Shown here in pieces: positions 44,605-52,434 of a stretch of 64,000 bases of DNA. This DNA comes from Gardnerella vaginalis ATCC 14018 = JCM 11026 (lineage in GTDB: Bacteria > Actinomycetota > Actinomycetes > Actinomycetales > Bifidobacteriaceae), in contig NZ_AP012332.1 of NCBI RefSeq assembly GCF_001042655.1, positions 1,178,001-1,242,000 of the forward strand. The letters run 5' to 3'. Below the pieces are notes generated by a model that was not told the origin of the DNA, ran no database searches, and saw nothing but the letters and a program-made list of their open reading frames with translations. The first letter of the stretch is position 1. The number at the start of each line of letters is the position of its first letter. Position numbers and translations under genes: made by a program.

Positions 44605-46305
44605 ATGGCAGCATTTAGTTCGTTAACAGAAAGACTTTCTGGCGCATTCAAACACTTGCGCAGAAAAGGGAAATTATCCGACGCAGACATCGACGGCACG
44701 ATTCGTGAAATTCGTCGTGCGCTTTTAGACGCAGACGTAGCTCTAGATGTTGTGCGATCGTTTACTGCTAAAATTCGCGAGCGCGCACTAGGCGAGGAAG
44801 TTTCTAGCGCACTGAATCCTGCTCAGCAAGTTGTGCGAATTGTAAACGACGAGCTTACAAACGTTTTGGGTTCAGGCGTTGATAGACCGCTGAATTTTGC
44901 AAAATATCCACCAACTGTAATCATGCTTGCTGGTTTGCAAGGCGCTGGTAAAACAACGCTCGCTGGAAAGTTGGGCTACTGGCTTAAGGATTCGGGTCAT
45001 ACGCCTTTGCTTGTTGCGGCGGATTTGCAACGTCCTAACGCTGTTACGCAGCTTGAGGTTGTTGCAGAGCGTGCAGGTGTGGCGATTTTTGCGCCAGAGC
45101 GAGGCGTGCAAAGTGACGGCGGCAGCGAAGTTGTTTCGGCTGGTTTAGCCACTGGGGACCCTGTTAAAGTTGCGCGAGATTCTATTGACTACGCGCGCGC
45201 AAAAATGTACGACACGGTTATTATCGATACCGCTGGTCGCCTTGGCGTGGACGATGCTCTTATGCAGCAGGCGCGCGAAATTCGCGATGCTGTTAATCCG
45301 CAAGAAATTCTGTTTGTTATAGACGCCATGATTGGTCAGGACGCTGTTCGTACGGCTCAAGCTTTTAACGAGGGCGTTGACTTTACGGGTGTTGTGCTTT
45401 CTAAGTTAGATGGCGATGCACGAGGCGGCGCTGCATTATCTGTTGCAAGCGTTACGGGAAAGCCGATTTTGTTCGCCTCTACTGGCGAAGGTTTGAAGGA
45501 TTTTGAGATTTTCCATCCAGATAGAATGGCTTCAAGAATCCTCGACATGGGCGATATTCTAACGCTTATTGAGAATGCGCAAAAGCAGTTCGACGAGGAA
45601 GAGTCTCGAAAAGCTGCCGCTAAAATATCTGAAGGAACTTTTGGACTAGACGACTTTTTGGATCAGCTTCAGCAGGTTAAAAAGCTTGGTTCTATGAAGA
45701 AGATTCTTGGTATGATGCCTGGAATGGCAGCGCACAGACAGGAACTTGAGCAGTTTGACGACCGCGAGATAGACCGCACAGAGGCGATTATTCGTTCGAT
45801 GACGCCTAAAGAGCGCAAAGACACCAAGATTATTGATGGTTCTAGGCGCGCGCGCATTGCAGCTGGCGCAGGCGTTCCAGTTTCTGCAGTGAATGCGCTT
45901 TTGCAACGCTTTGAGCAAGCAGCTAAAATGATGAAGCGCATGAGCAATGGCGGCGGCGCAGGAATGCCTGGAATGGGCGGAATGCCTGGGTTTGGCGGTC
46001 CTGGCGGAAAGTCGAAGCGTAAAGACAAGAAGAGCAAGAAGAAGGGCGGAAAGTCTGGTAATCCTATGCGTCGCGAGGCCGAGGAGCGCGCTCTTAGAGA
46101 ACGCTTGTCTGGAAATTCTTCTGCAAATAGTGCAAATGATGACGCGAATGGCGAGTCTGCTTTTATGAAGAAGAAGCAGGATTTGCCTAATAATTTGCCA
46201 GAAAATCTTCAAAATCTTATGAGTGGCGAAGGCGACTTTGCTGACGAAATGCCTGATTTACCGCCTAATTTGGGCGGCGGACTCGCAGGTCTTTTCGGCA
46301 GATAA
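44605..46305 (+). CDS. ffh: Signal recognition particle GTPase Ffh
   Basis: Binds signal sequences and 4.5S RNA and delivers ribosomes to FtsY. The 566 residues hold the N domain, the G domain (GLQGAGKTTLAGKLG, DTAGRLGVDD, SKLDGDARGGAAL) and a Met-rich M domain (QVKKLGSMKKILGMMPGM, later RRARIAAGAGVPVSAVN). A Gly/Met- and Lys-rich tail (GMGGMPGFGGPGG and KRKDKKSKKKGGK) and about 60 further residues extend it beyond the usual ~450-520. TAGAAT ends 9 nt before the ATG and there is no clear ribosome-binding site, so the mRNA may have almost no leader. Confidence 0.97.
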   Translation: MAAFSSLTERLSGAFKHLRRKGKLSDADIDGTIREIRRALLDADVALDVVRSFTAKIRERALGEEVSSALNPAQQVVRIVNDELTNVLGSGVDRPLNFAKYPPTVIMLAGLQGAGKTTLAGKLGYWLKDSGHTPLLVAADLQRPNAVTQLEVVAERAGVAIFAPERGVQSDGGSEVVSAGLATGDPVKVARDSIDYARAKMYDTVIIDTAGRLGVDDALMQQAREIRDAVNPQEILFVIDAMIGQDAVRTAQAFNEGVDFTGVVLSKLDGDARGGAALSVASVTGKPILFASTGEGLKDFEIFHPDRMASRILDMGDILTLIENAQKQFDEEESRKAAAKISEGTFGLDDFLDQLQQVKKLGSMKKILGMMPGMAAHRQELEQFDDREIDRTEAIIRSMTPKERKDTKIIDGSRRARIAAGAGVPVSAVNALLQRFEQAAKMMKRMSNGGGAGMPGMGGMPGFGGPGGKSKRKDKKSKKKGGKSGNPMRREAEERALRERLSGNSSANSANDDANGESAFMKKKQDLPNNLPENLQNLMSGEGDFADEMPDLPPNLGGGLAGLFGR

Positions 46306-46330
46306 CGCGAATAATACGAATAATCAGTAG

Positions 46331-47401
46331 ATGATTTACGCTATTTTACTTGCGATTTTACTTGTTGCACTTGTTTTGCTTCTAGCTTGGCAGCTACTTA
46401 GGTGGCTGCCAGCTGGAGCGGATAGACTAAAGCCACTGCCATATGTTATTGCATTGCTTCCAATTGCACCGTTTTGCGCTGCGCTTGGGCTAGTCGTCAG
46501 CGCTGTGGCTGCAGTTGCAACACGATCGCAAAATGAATTTTATAAATCTTATTTATTTTTGTGCGTAGCATATGCGCTGTTATTCGTAATCTCTTTAAAA
46601 TCGTATACGCCGTATTGGGCAGTAAGATTGCGGCGAATAAAACAGGAAAAATCGCCAGAATTATCACTAGAAAAATCGAGAGAAATCCGCGTTATGACGC
46701 TTAATTGCAGATATGGTCGCGCAAACGCAAGTCAAATAATAAAGTTAGCAAAAACGCATAAAATCGATACGATTCTTTTACAAGAAGTAAGCAAAAAACT
46801 TGTAAAAAACCTTGAAAAACTTGGGATTAAGCGCGATTTTGCACATGTGCAATTGGGAAGCGCGAACGGACATGAAAATGGCGGCTTTAACGCGATTTAT
46901 ACGCGACTAAGCAATGTTAAATCTTTTGGTAAGTCTATTAAGATTGATGCAGCAAACGTTCCAATCGTTACGGCGGTTACTCGCGACTCATCCGCGGAAA
47001 ATCTTTTAATAACATTCGCTTCGGCGCATCCAAAGTCGCCTATGCGCGGATGTGCGGCTTGGAGCAGCGGAATAATGGCGCTTGCAAAAATCGGCGAAAA
47101 TCACAATGAAAACAACGTCAAAGACGTCAAAAAAGTCAAAATAATCGGCGGAGACTTAAACTCTACTCCAGACCACCCAAGCTTTAGAGCGCTACTAAAA
47201 TCAGGCTTTTTAGACGCATCAATGCAAATCGGCAAGCGACTAAAGACTTGGCCAACGTGGCAAAAATGGCCGAATCTTGCACTTGACCATGTGCTAGTAA
47301 AATCAACAGGATGCAACGCTATAGCCACAGAGCAACGCGCGATTCGCGTGGATGGAAGCGACCACTTTGCGTTAATCGTTTGCGTTTCAATCCACATCTA
47401 G
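46331..47401 (+). CDS. Membrane-anchored endonuclease/exonuclease/phosphatase family protein
   Basis: 356 residues with three N-terminal membrane helices (about residues 3-22, 37-65 and 75-92) and a C-terminal EEP domain outside or at the membrane. The domain has VMTLNCRYGRAN, LLQEVSKK with the metal-binding Glu, GGDLNSTPDHPSF, LDHVLV and the final SDHFALIV, so the catalytic Asp/His set is complete. Substrates in the family range from nucleic acids to phospholipids and phosphate esters; this one cannot be assigned. It follows ffh by 25 nt and may share its transcript. A repeat cluster follows. Confidence 0.88.
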   Translation: MIYAILLAILLVALVLLLAWQLLRWLPAGADRLKPLPYVIALLPIAPFCAALGLVVSAVAAVATRSQNEFYKSYLFLCVAYALLFVISLKSYTPYWAVRLRRIKQEKSPELSLEKSREIRVMTLNCRYGRANASQIIKLAKTHKIDTILLQEVSKKLVKNLEKLGIKRDFAHVQLGSANGHENGGFNAIYTRLSNVKSFGKSIKIDAANVPIVTAVTRDSSAENLLITFASAHPKSPMRGCAAWSSGIMALAKIGENHNENNVKDVKKVKIIGGDLNSTPDHPSFRALLKSGFLDASMQIGKRLKTWPTWQKWPNLALDHVLVKSTGCNAIATEQRAIRVDGSDHFALIVCVSIHI

Positions 47402-47463
47402 TCACCGCCTTCTTCGCGCGAATAACTATGCTCTTTGCATACAATACCCCACTAAGTCAGGTA

Positions 47464-47551
47464 GAGATTCGAGATTTTTCGCAGCGAATGAAGCGAACCT
47501 CAGCATCTTTGATGGTGATTCGCTGAAGTAGCAAGAAAAATCGAGAATCTC
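47464..47551. repeat. Long imperfect hairpin repeat, copy 1
   Basis: GAGATTCGAGATTTTTCGC at the left pairs with GCAAGAAAAATCGAGAATCTC-type sequence at the right. Copies lie at 50538-50624 (inverted) and 63431-63519, each the same ~37 nt from a terminal-inverted-repeat element. Confidence 0.8.
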
Positions 47552-47588
47552 AGGCGATTAAGCTATACGCAATTGTTCAAGAATGTAA

Positions 47589-47890
47589 GAGGGCTGGGTG
47601 ATTCTTGGTCGAACAGTATAAGAGCGGCAGCCGATACCAAATAATCCAAATGATCAACCACTACAAACAAACTTCAACCAAAAACAAAATAAAAGCCAAA
47701 ACGGAACAACCGCAACACCAGACAACACGCAAGAGGCAGAGCGTTGTGCGAATCGACGACTTCGAGCTGCATAATGCGCGAGAAGTCACCTCGATTCGCT
47801 GAGCCGCTTAAACGTAAAGTCCAGTGGACTTTACGTGCGTCGAAGGCGTGAGCGCGATGTAACGCGCGAGCGTAGAAACACCCAGCCCTC
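47589..47890. repeat. Terminal-inverted-repeat element, copy 1 (long form)
   Basis: 302 bp bounded by GAGGGCTGGGTG and CACCCAGCCCTC. The left ~165 bp match the 171-bp copy at 50330-50500. The right part contains an extra block with CGAATCGACGACTTCGAGC and a palindromic core at 47812-47836 (ACGTAAAGTCCA, G, TGGACTTTACGT). No transposase is encoded, so it is MITE-like. Confidence 0.8.
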
Positions 47891-48124
47891 ACGCAACGTT
47901 AAGCAAGGAAAAGACGCCCACGTCTTAGCCCGAATTTGTAGCTCAACACGCCAGTTTGAGCAACATTCTTGGCAAAATGCTTAGTCCACGCAATCAGTCA
48001 TAATAGAAAAGTTATTCGCGTGAATCGAAGCCCTCTTATCGACCACGCGAGGAACAGTGGAACTCGCAAGGAGTGCCCCACACCCGAGCGAAATTCTACG
48101 ACTCTAGTTATAAGGAGAGCCATT

Positions 48125-48586
48125 TTGGCAACCAAGATTCGTCTTAAGAGATTGGGCAAGAAGTTCTACGCCTTCTATCGCGTTGTAATTTCTGATTCGC
48201 GCAACAAGCGTAACGGCAAGTCCATCGAAGAGATCGGCATCTACGATCCAAACAAGCAGCCATCTTTGATTCAGATTAAGTCTGACCGCGCACAGTACTG
48301 GCTTGGCGTTGGCGCACAGCCAACCGAACCAGTGTTGAAGCTGCTAAAGATTACTGGCGATTGGCAGAAGTTCAAGGGTCTTGAAGGTGCAGAAGGCACT
48401 TTGAAGACTGGCGAAGCTGGTCCAGACGCACAGGCTCGCGTTGAGGCTGTAGAAGCCGAAGCTCAGAAGCTTAAGGCTGCTAAGTCCGAAGCCGCTGCAA
48501 AGGCTCAGGCTGCTGCAGAAGCCGCTAAGAACGAAGCTGAAGAAGCTCCAGCAGCAGATGCTGAAGCCGAGGAAAAGGCTGAGTAA
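48125..48586 (+). CDS. rpsP: 30S ribosomal protein S16
   Basis: 153 residues starting at a TTG (48125) after AAGGAGA; the family start [20 protein letters not shown] fixes this choice. The S16 core takes the first ~85 residues ([11 protein letters not shown] follows SIEE). The rest is an Ala/Glu/Lys-rich extension ([21 protein letters not shown]), which is usual in actinobacteria. It starts the rpsP-khpA-rimM-trmD operon. A non-ATG start may limit its translation. Confidence 0.95.
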   Translation: MATKIRLKRLGKKFYAFYRVVISDSRNKRNGKSIEEIGIYDPNKQPSLIQIKSDRAQYWLGVGAQPTEPVLKLLKITGDWQKFKGLEGAEGTLKTGEAGPDAQARVEAVEAEAQKLKAAKSEAAAKAQAAAEAAKNEAEEAPAADAEAEEKAE

Positions 48587-48588
48587 TT

Positions 48589-48822
48589 ATGCTGGCTCAA
48601 GCTGTGGAACATCTCATTAAAAACATCGTTGATTTTCCAGATGACGTGTCCGTGCGTTCTCATGAAAACGCTCGCGGCGAACTCTTGCGCGTGCGCGTAA
48701 ATCCAGAAGACATCGGTAGAGTTATTGGAAGAAACGGTCGTACCGCTAATGCCATTCGCGTTGTTGTACAGGCTCTAAGCCGCCACAACGTTCGCGTAGA
48801 CATTATGGACGTACGTAAGTGA
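48589..48822 (+). CDS. khpA: KH-domain RNA-binding protein KhpA
   Basis: 77 residues forming one KH domain with VNPEDIGRVIGRNGRTANAIRVV (GxxG loop GRNG). Orthologues lie between rpsP and rimM in many Gram-positives, and in some species they work with KhpB in small-RNA and cell-size control. It starts 2 nt after the rpsP stop, and its stop overlaps the rimM start. Confidence 0.95.
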   Translation: MLAQAVEHLIKNIVDFPDDVSVRSHENARGELLRVRVNPEDIGRVIGRNGRTANAIRVVVQALSRHNVRVDIMDVRK

Positions 48823-49415
48823 GATTGAACGTGGCTAAAAACCAACTTTTTGACAACCCTCAGCAAGGTTCAAACAACCTACTGAGGGTTTGTCGTATTG
48901 GAAAAGCGCAAGGACTAAAAGGCGAAGTCACTGTCCAAATTTTTACCGACGAACCTTATGAGCGCTTTAAAGCAGGCAATGTGCTTTACACGCAAGACGG
49001 CGAGCGCGAGTTTACAATCGAGTCTGCGCGAACGTTTAAAAGCCGTTGGATTTTGCTTTTTGAACAAAGTCTAAATCGCAACGATGCAGAGGCCTTAAAC
49101 GGTTTAGAGCTTTACACTAAGGCTCAAAGCGCGCAAGAGTTAGAGCAAGAAAATGCTTGGTATATTAAGGATTTGGTGGGTCTTAGCGCGCGCATTTGTG
49201 AGAATAATTCACTTGGAGTTGCGCCGCGTGAAATCGGCAAAGTCGTAGACGTTATTGATGGTGCTCAATCATTGCTTAAAATCCGACTTTCAACTCCTGT
49301 TGGCGATGATAAAACTGCGCTAGTGCCTTTCGTTCAAGCACTGGTTCCAGAAGTTAATCTTAAAGAAAAATATTTAACTTTAGATCCTCCAGGTGGATTA
49401 ATCCCAGGAATCTAA
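48819..49415 (+). CDS. rimM: 16S rRNA processing protein RimM
   Basis: 198 residues. The N-terminal RimM barrel has LLRVCRIGKAQGLKGEVTVQIFTD, and the C-terminal PRC-barrel has WYIKDLVGLSARI with later VPFVQALVPEVNLKEKYLTLDPPGG. It helps mature the 30S head. The start is a GTG overlapping the khpA stop (48819); a second GTG at 48831 is also possible. It is followed by trmD after 32 nt. Confidence 0.95.
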   Translation: MRLNVAKNQLFDNPQQGSNNLLRVCRIGKAQGLKGEVTVQIFTDEPYERFKAGNVLYTQDGEREFTIESARTFKSRWILLFEQSLNRNDAEALNGLELYTKAQSAQELEQENAWYIKDLVGLSARICENNSLGVAPREIGKVVDVIDGAQSLLKIRLSTPVGDDKTALVPFVQALVPEVNLKEKYLTLDPPGGLIPGI

Positions 49416-49447
49416 AACACATGATTTAAGCTTAAAGGCTTTATAAA

Positions 49448-50278
49448 ATGCAAATCGACATAATCTCCGTGTTCCCTGAATATTTTCGCATGCTAGATTT
49501 GAGCTTGCTTGGTAAAGCGCAAGATAATGGCTTGCTTAAAATCAACGCGTATAATCTTAGAAAATGGACGCATGACGTTCATCAATCGGTTGATGATACG
49601 CCAGTTGGTGGCGGCGCTGGAATGGTGATGAAGCCAGAAGTGTGGGCGGAATGCCTTGATGAGCTGCTTTATAATGGAGATGACGCCGATAATGACGATA
49701 ACAAAGCCGATATTGGCGATAACGGCACAGTTCTAATCCTCCCAAACCCTTCTGCCCCACTGTTTTCGCAAAAAGACGCTACCCAATTAGCAAGCGCAAA
49801 GCGACTTGTATTTGGGTGCGGACGCTACGAAGGCTATGACGCGCGAATCCCAGAATACTATCAATCGCGCGGAGTAGATGTGCGCGAATATTCCATTGGC
49901 GACTACGTTCTTAACGGCGGCGAAGTGGCTGTTAGCGTTATGGTAGAGGCCATTACGCGCTTGATTCCAGGCTTTATGGGTAACCCAGAGTCGATTGTTG
50001 AAGAGTCGTACACTGGCGCGGATGCGATTCTTGAGCATCACCAATACACTCGTCCCACAACTTGGCGCGATATTAGCGTGCCTGCGATTCTTACTTCGGG
50101 CGACCACACTAAAGTGGATCGCTTCCGCAGAGATGATGCACTAGCGCGCACGAGCCAGATTAGACCAGATTTAATTGAGAAACTTGATTGCAAGTCGCTT
50201 AGTAAGCAAGATAGAAAAACGCTGATTAGCCTTGGGTGGGAGGTTTCTGGCGATTCGCCAAAGCGCGCCAACCTGTAA
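49448..50278 (+). CDS. trmD: tRNA (guanine37-N1)-methyltransferase
   Basis: Methylates G37 next to the anticodon to prevent frameshifting. The 276 residues contain MQIDIISVFPEYFRML, PVGGGAGMVMKPE, the knotted SAM site GCGRYEGYDARI and the motif EYSIGDYVLNGGEVAV. A C-terminal helical part follows. An acidic loop near residues 76-92 (DDADNDDNKADIGDNG) is an insertion relative to typical TrmD. It is the last gene of the operon; a repeat cluster follows. Confidence 0.96.
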   Translation: MQIDIISVFPEYFRMLDLSLLGKAQDNGLLKINAYNLRKWTHDVHQSVDDTPVGGGAGMVMKPEVWAECLDELLYNGDDADNDDNKADIGDNGTVLILPNPSAPLFSQKDATQLASAKRLVFGCGRYEGYDARIPEYYQSRGVDVREYSIGDYVLNGGEVAVSVMVEAITRLIPGFMGNPESIVEESYTGADAILEHHQYTRPTTWRDISVPAILTSGDHTKVDRFRRDDALARTSQIRPDLIEKLDCKSLSKQDRKTLISLGWEVSGDSPKRANL

Positions 50279-50329
50279 AATTTAGCTGCGCTAGCGCGAT
50301 TTCTTACTTGATGTTGCGTGAGGGCTGGC

Positions 50330-50500
50330 TAATTCTTGTCTCACAACGCTCCGCCTCTTGCGTGTAGTCTAGAGTTGCGGTTGTTCCGTTTTGGCTTTGA
50401 TTTTGTTTTTGGGTTGAGGTTTGTTTGTAGTGGTGGCTCATTGGATTATTTGGTATCGGCGCCGCTCTTATATTGTTCGACCAAGAATCACCCAGCCCTC
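50330..50500. repeat. Terminal-inverted-repeat element, copy 2 (short form, inverted)
   Basis: 171 bp bounded by GAGGGCTGG and CACCCAGCCCTC. Its ends match over about 22 nt (GAGGGCTGGCTAATTCTTGT against GACCAAGAATCACCCAGC). It lacks the palindromic-core block found in the 302-304 bp copies, so it probably shows the original element. Confidence 0.8.
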
Positions 50501-50537
50501 TTACATGCTTGAACAATTGCGTATCACTTAATCACCG

Positions 50538-50624
50538 AGATTCTCGATTTTTCTTGCTCTCTCGGCGAGTCACCACCTTCGGTGCTGAGGCTCGCCTCGA
50601 TAGCGGCGAAAAATCTCGAATCTC
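50538..50624. repeat. Long imperfect hairpin repeat, copy 2 (inverted)
   Basis: Begins GAGATTCTCGATTTTTCTTG and ends GCGAAAAATCTCGAATCTC. It has the same spacing to its neighbour element as copies 1 and 3. Confidence 0.8.
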
Positions 50625-50660
50625 TACCGCACTTGGTCACGCTCTAAACGCGAATAAAGG

Positions 50661-51242
50661 TCAATTAGTAGATTGAATGAACATAACAGCAGTTTCGCCA
50701 TAGTTGCGCGTGTCGAAAATCTCCCACCCAGCACAAATCTTAGGCGCAACACTGCGCGCGCTACGCTCTAAAACAATAAGCGTGTCAGCTGCGGCACTTA
50801 CAACGCCCTTACTGACCATATTCTCAATCAAAAGCTCAACTTGCTCTGTCTCTAATGCGTACGGCGGATCCACAAACACCAAATCGAACGCTTCACCGCT
50901 GTAGTCTTGTACGAACTGCTCTGCGCGTCTTTTATTTACGCGAGCGCTTAAATCTTCACTCCACGCGCCTTGACTTTGTAGTACTTTAACAGTTTTTGTT
51001 ATTAACGCCGCCGCAGCTGCGTTCGCTTCCACGCACACGAGTTCTCTTGCGCCCCTAGAAATCGCTTCTACACCTAACGCCGCTGTGCCAGCGAATAAGT
51101 CGAGTACTCGAGCACCATCGCATACTCCCCATGAGTCGAGCCTAGAAAAAATCGCCTCTTTTGTGCGATCTGTTGTTGGTCTTGTACATGACTTTGCAGC
51201 GCATAATGGCGTGCCTTTAAATCTTCCTGCAATTACGTGCAT
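50661..51242 (-). CDS. rsmD: 16S rRNA (guanine966-N2)-methyltransferase
   Basis: 193 residues. The start MHVIAGRFKGTPLCA, TTDRTKEAIFSRLDSWG, the SAM motif VLDLFAGTAALGVEAISRGA, and the catalytic FDLVFVDPPYALE fit RsmD. The family usually lies between recG and coaD in actinobacteria; here recG is 4 kb away and coaD 10 kb away. TGATATGCT ends 6 nt before the ATG, with no ribosome-binding site, so a leaderless mRNA is likely. Confidence 0.95.
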   Translation of the reverse strand: MHVIAGRFKGTPLCAAKSCTRPTTDRTKEAIFSRLDSWGVCDGARVLDLFAGTAALGVEAISRGARELVCVEANAAAAALITKTVKVLQSQGAWSEDLSARVNKRRAEQFVQDYSGEAFDLVFVDPPYALETEQVELLIENMVSKGVVSAAADTLIVLERSARSVAPKICAGWEIFDTRNYGETAVMFIQSTN

Positions 51243-51311
51243 GTTTTAAGCATATCATTTTAAATTACTTAGACTTGTGTCGAATTTTGTTATTGATATA
51301 CTTGGAACGGT

Positions 51312-51337
51312 CATTTGTTTATTTATATAAACAAATG
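51312..51337. promoter_or_regulatory. 26-bp palindrome, candidate operator for nucleoside genes
   Basis: CATTTGTTTAT at 51312-51322 pairs perfectly with ATAAACAAATG at 51327-51337 around a 4-nt centre. It lies in the divergent rsmD / nucleoside-hydrolase spacer, 130 nt before the hydrolase start. Neither side has a terminator-like T-run placement. A repressor site is the simplest reading. Confidence 0.5.
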
Positions 51338-51467
51338 TTGCTTAGCACTGGTTTCTGACGATTTATCCCAAACTACGCTAAACAATGAAGTTCGCTAAAA
51401 AGCCTAAGCATAAAATATATAAATCCCAACTACAACTGACATATAACTAAACAACTAAGGAGCTAAA

Positions 51468-52406
51468 ATGACCACAATCATTCTAGATTGCGATCCAGGT
51501 CATGACGACGCTATGGCTATTCTGCTAGCGCTTGGCAATCCAAACATTGATTTGCTTGGTGTAACAACAGTCGGCGGAAATCAAAGCCTAGAAAAGGTGA
51601 CTTACAATGCGCGAGCAACTCTAGAAATGGCACATGCTACAAATATCCCTGTTCACGCAGGCTGCGACCGCCCAATGATTCGTCCTCTAGAAGTTGCTGC
51701 TGCTGTTCACGGAGAAACCGGCCTGGATGGAGTGACTTTGCCAGAGCCAACTCGTCCTTTAGATGAGGGACACGCAGTAAACTGGATTATTGACACAATA
51801 ATGAGTCATGAGCCAGGCACGATCACACTTGTACCAACTGGACCTCTTACAAACATAGCTATGGCAGTTCGCTTAGAGCCACGAATCGTTAGCCGAGTTA
51901 AGGAAGTCGTTCTCATGGGCGGCGGCTATCACGTTGGCAATTGGAGCGCAGTTGCAGAGTTTAACATTAAGGTAGATCCTGAAGCCGCTCACGTTGTGTT
52001 TAATGAAGATTGGCCTATTACAATGGTTGGTCTTGATTTAACTCATCAGGCACTTTGCACTCCAGAAGTACAAGCTAGGATTGACGCTATCGGTACGCCT
52101 CTTTCTGCTTTTGCAAGCGGATTGATGGACTTCTTCCGTAAGGCATACAAGAACAACCAAGACTTTATCGACCCACCAGTTCATGATCCTTGCACGGTTG
52201 CATATTTGATAGATCACAGCGTTGTACAAACTCGCAGATGCCCTGTAGACGTTGAGATTAAGGGAGATTTGACGCTTGGCATGACGGTAGCAGATTTGCG
52301 TGGACCAGAGCCATCGGCTGACAAGTGCCATACTCAAGTGGCAACTAAACTCGACTTTAACAAGTTCTGGGATTTGATTATTGACGCTTTAAAAGAATTG
52401 AAATAA
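51468..52406 (+). CDS. Nucleoside hydrolase (IUNH family)
   Basis: Splits ribonucleosides to base and ribose. The 312 residues begin TTIILDCDPGHDDAMAILLA, the calcium-binding DxDPGxDD signature. VHGETGLDGVTLPEP follows, with the His typical of the pyrimidine-preferring (RihA/RihB) group, then LVPTGPLTNIAMA and VLMGGGYHVGNW. The ATG follows AAGGAG. The MFS gene starts 28 nt downstream, so import and cleavage are probably one operon. A convergent kinase lies beyond it. Confidence 0.94.
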   Translation: MTTIILDCDPGHDDAMAILLALGNPNIDLLGVTTVGGNQSLEKVTYNARATLEMAHATNIPVHAGCDRPMIRPLEVAAAVHGETGLDGVTLPEPTRPLDEGHAVNWIIDTIMSHEPGTITLVPTGPLTNIAMAVRLEPRIVSRVKEVVLMGGGYHVGNWSAVAEFNIKVDPEAAHVVFNEDWPITMVGLDLTHQALCTPEVQARIDAIGTPLSAFASGLMDFFRKAYKNNQDFIDPPVHDPCTVAYLIDHSVVQTRRCPVDVEIKGDLTLGMTVADLRGPEPSADKCHTQVATKLDFNKFWDLIIDALKELK

Positions 52407-52434
52407 TTGAGGTAATTGAAAATAGAGGTTAATT

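Larger units (their letters stand above)
47402..48124. other. Repeat-filled region before the rpsP operon
   Basis: 723 nt with no gene of its own. It holds a long imperfect hairpin (47464-47551), a terminal-inverted-repeat element (47589-47890) with a palindromic core inside, a GAATTTGTAGCTCAACACG motif at about 47933, and then the rpsP promoter region. The frame open upstream of rpsP is not coding. Confidence 0.7.
50279..50660. other. Repeat-filled region between trmD and rsmD
   Basis: 382 nt without a gene. It carries the short terminal-inverted-repeat element (50330-50500) and the long hairpin (50538-50624), both inverted relative to the copies upstream of rpsP. No separate terminator is evident; the elements may serve as one. 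Confidence 0.7.

Noticed and set aside
47589..47890. Insertion sequence with its own transposase
   Set aside because: The element is too short and encodes no transposase-like protein; treated as a non-autonomous repeat.
47969..48124. Upstream extension of S16
   Set aside because: S16 begins ATKIRLKR; the TTG at 48125 has a good ribosome-binding site and the upstream codons show no family match.
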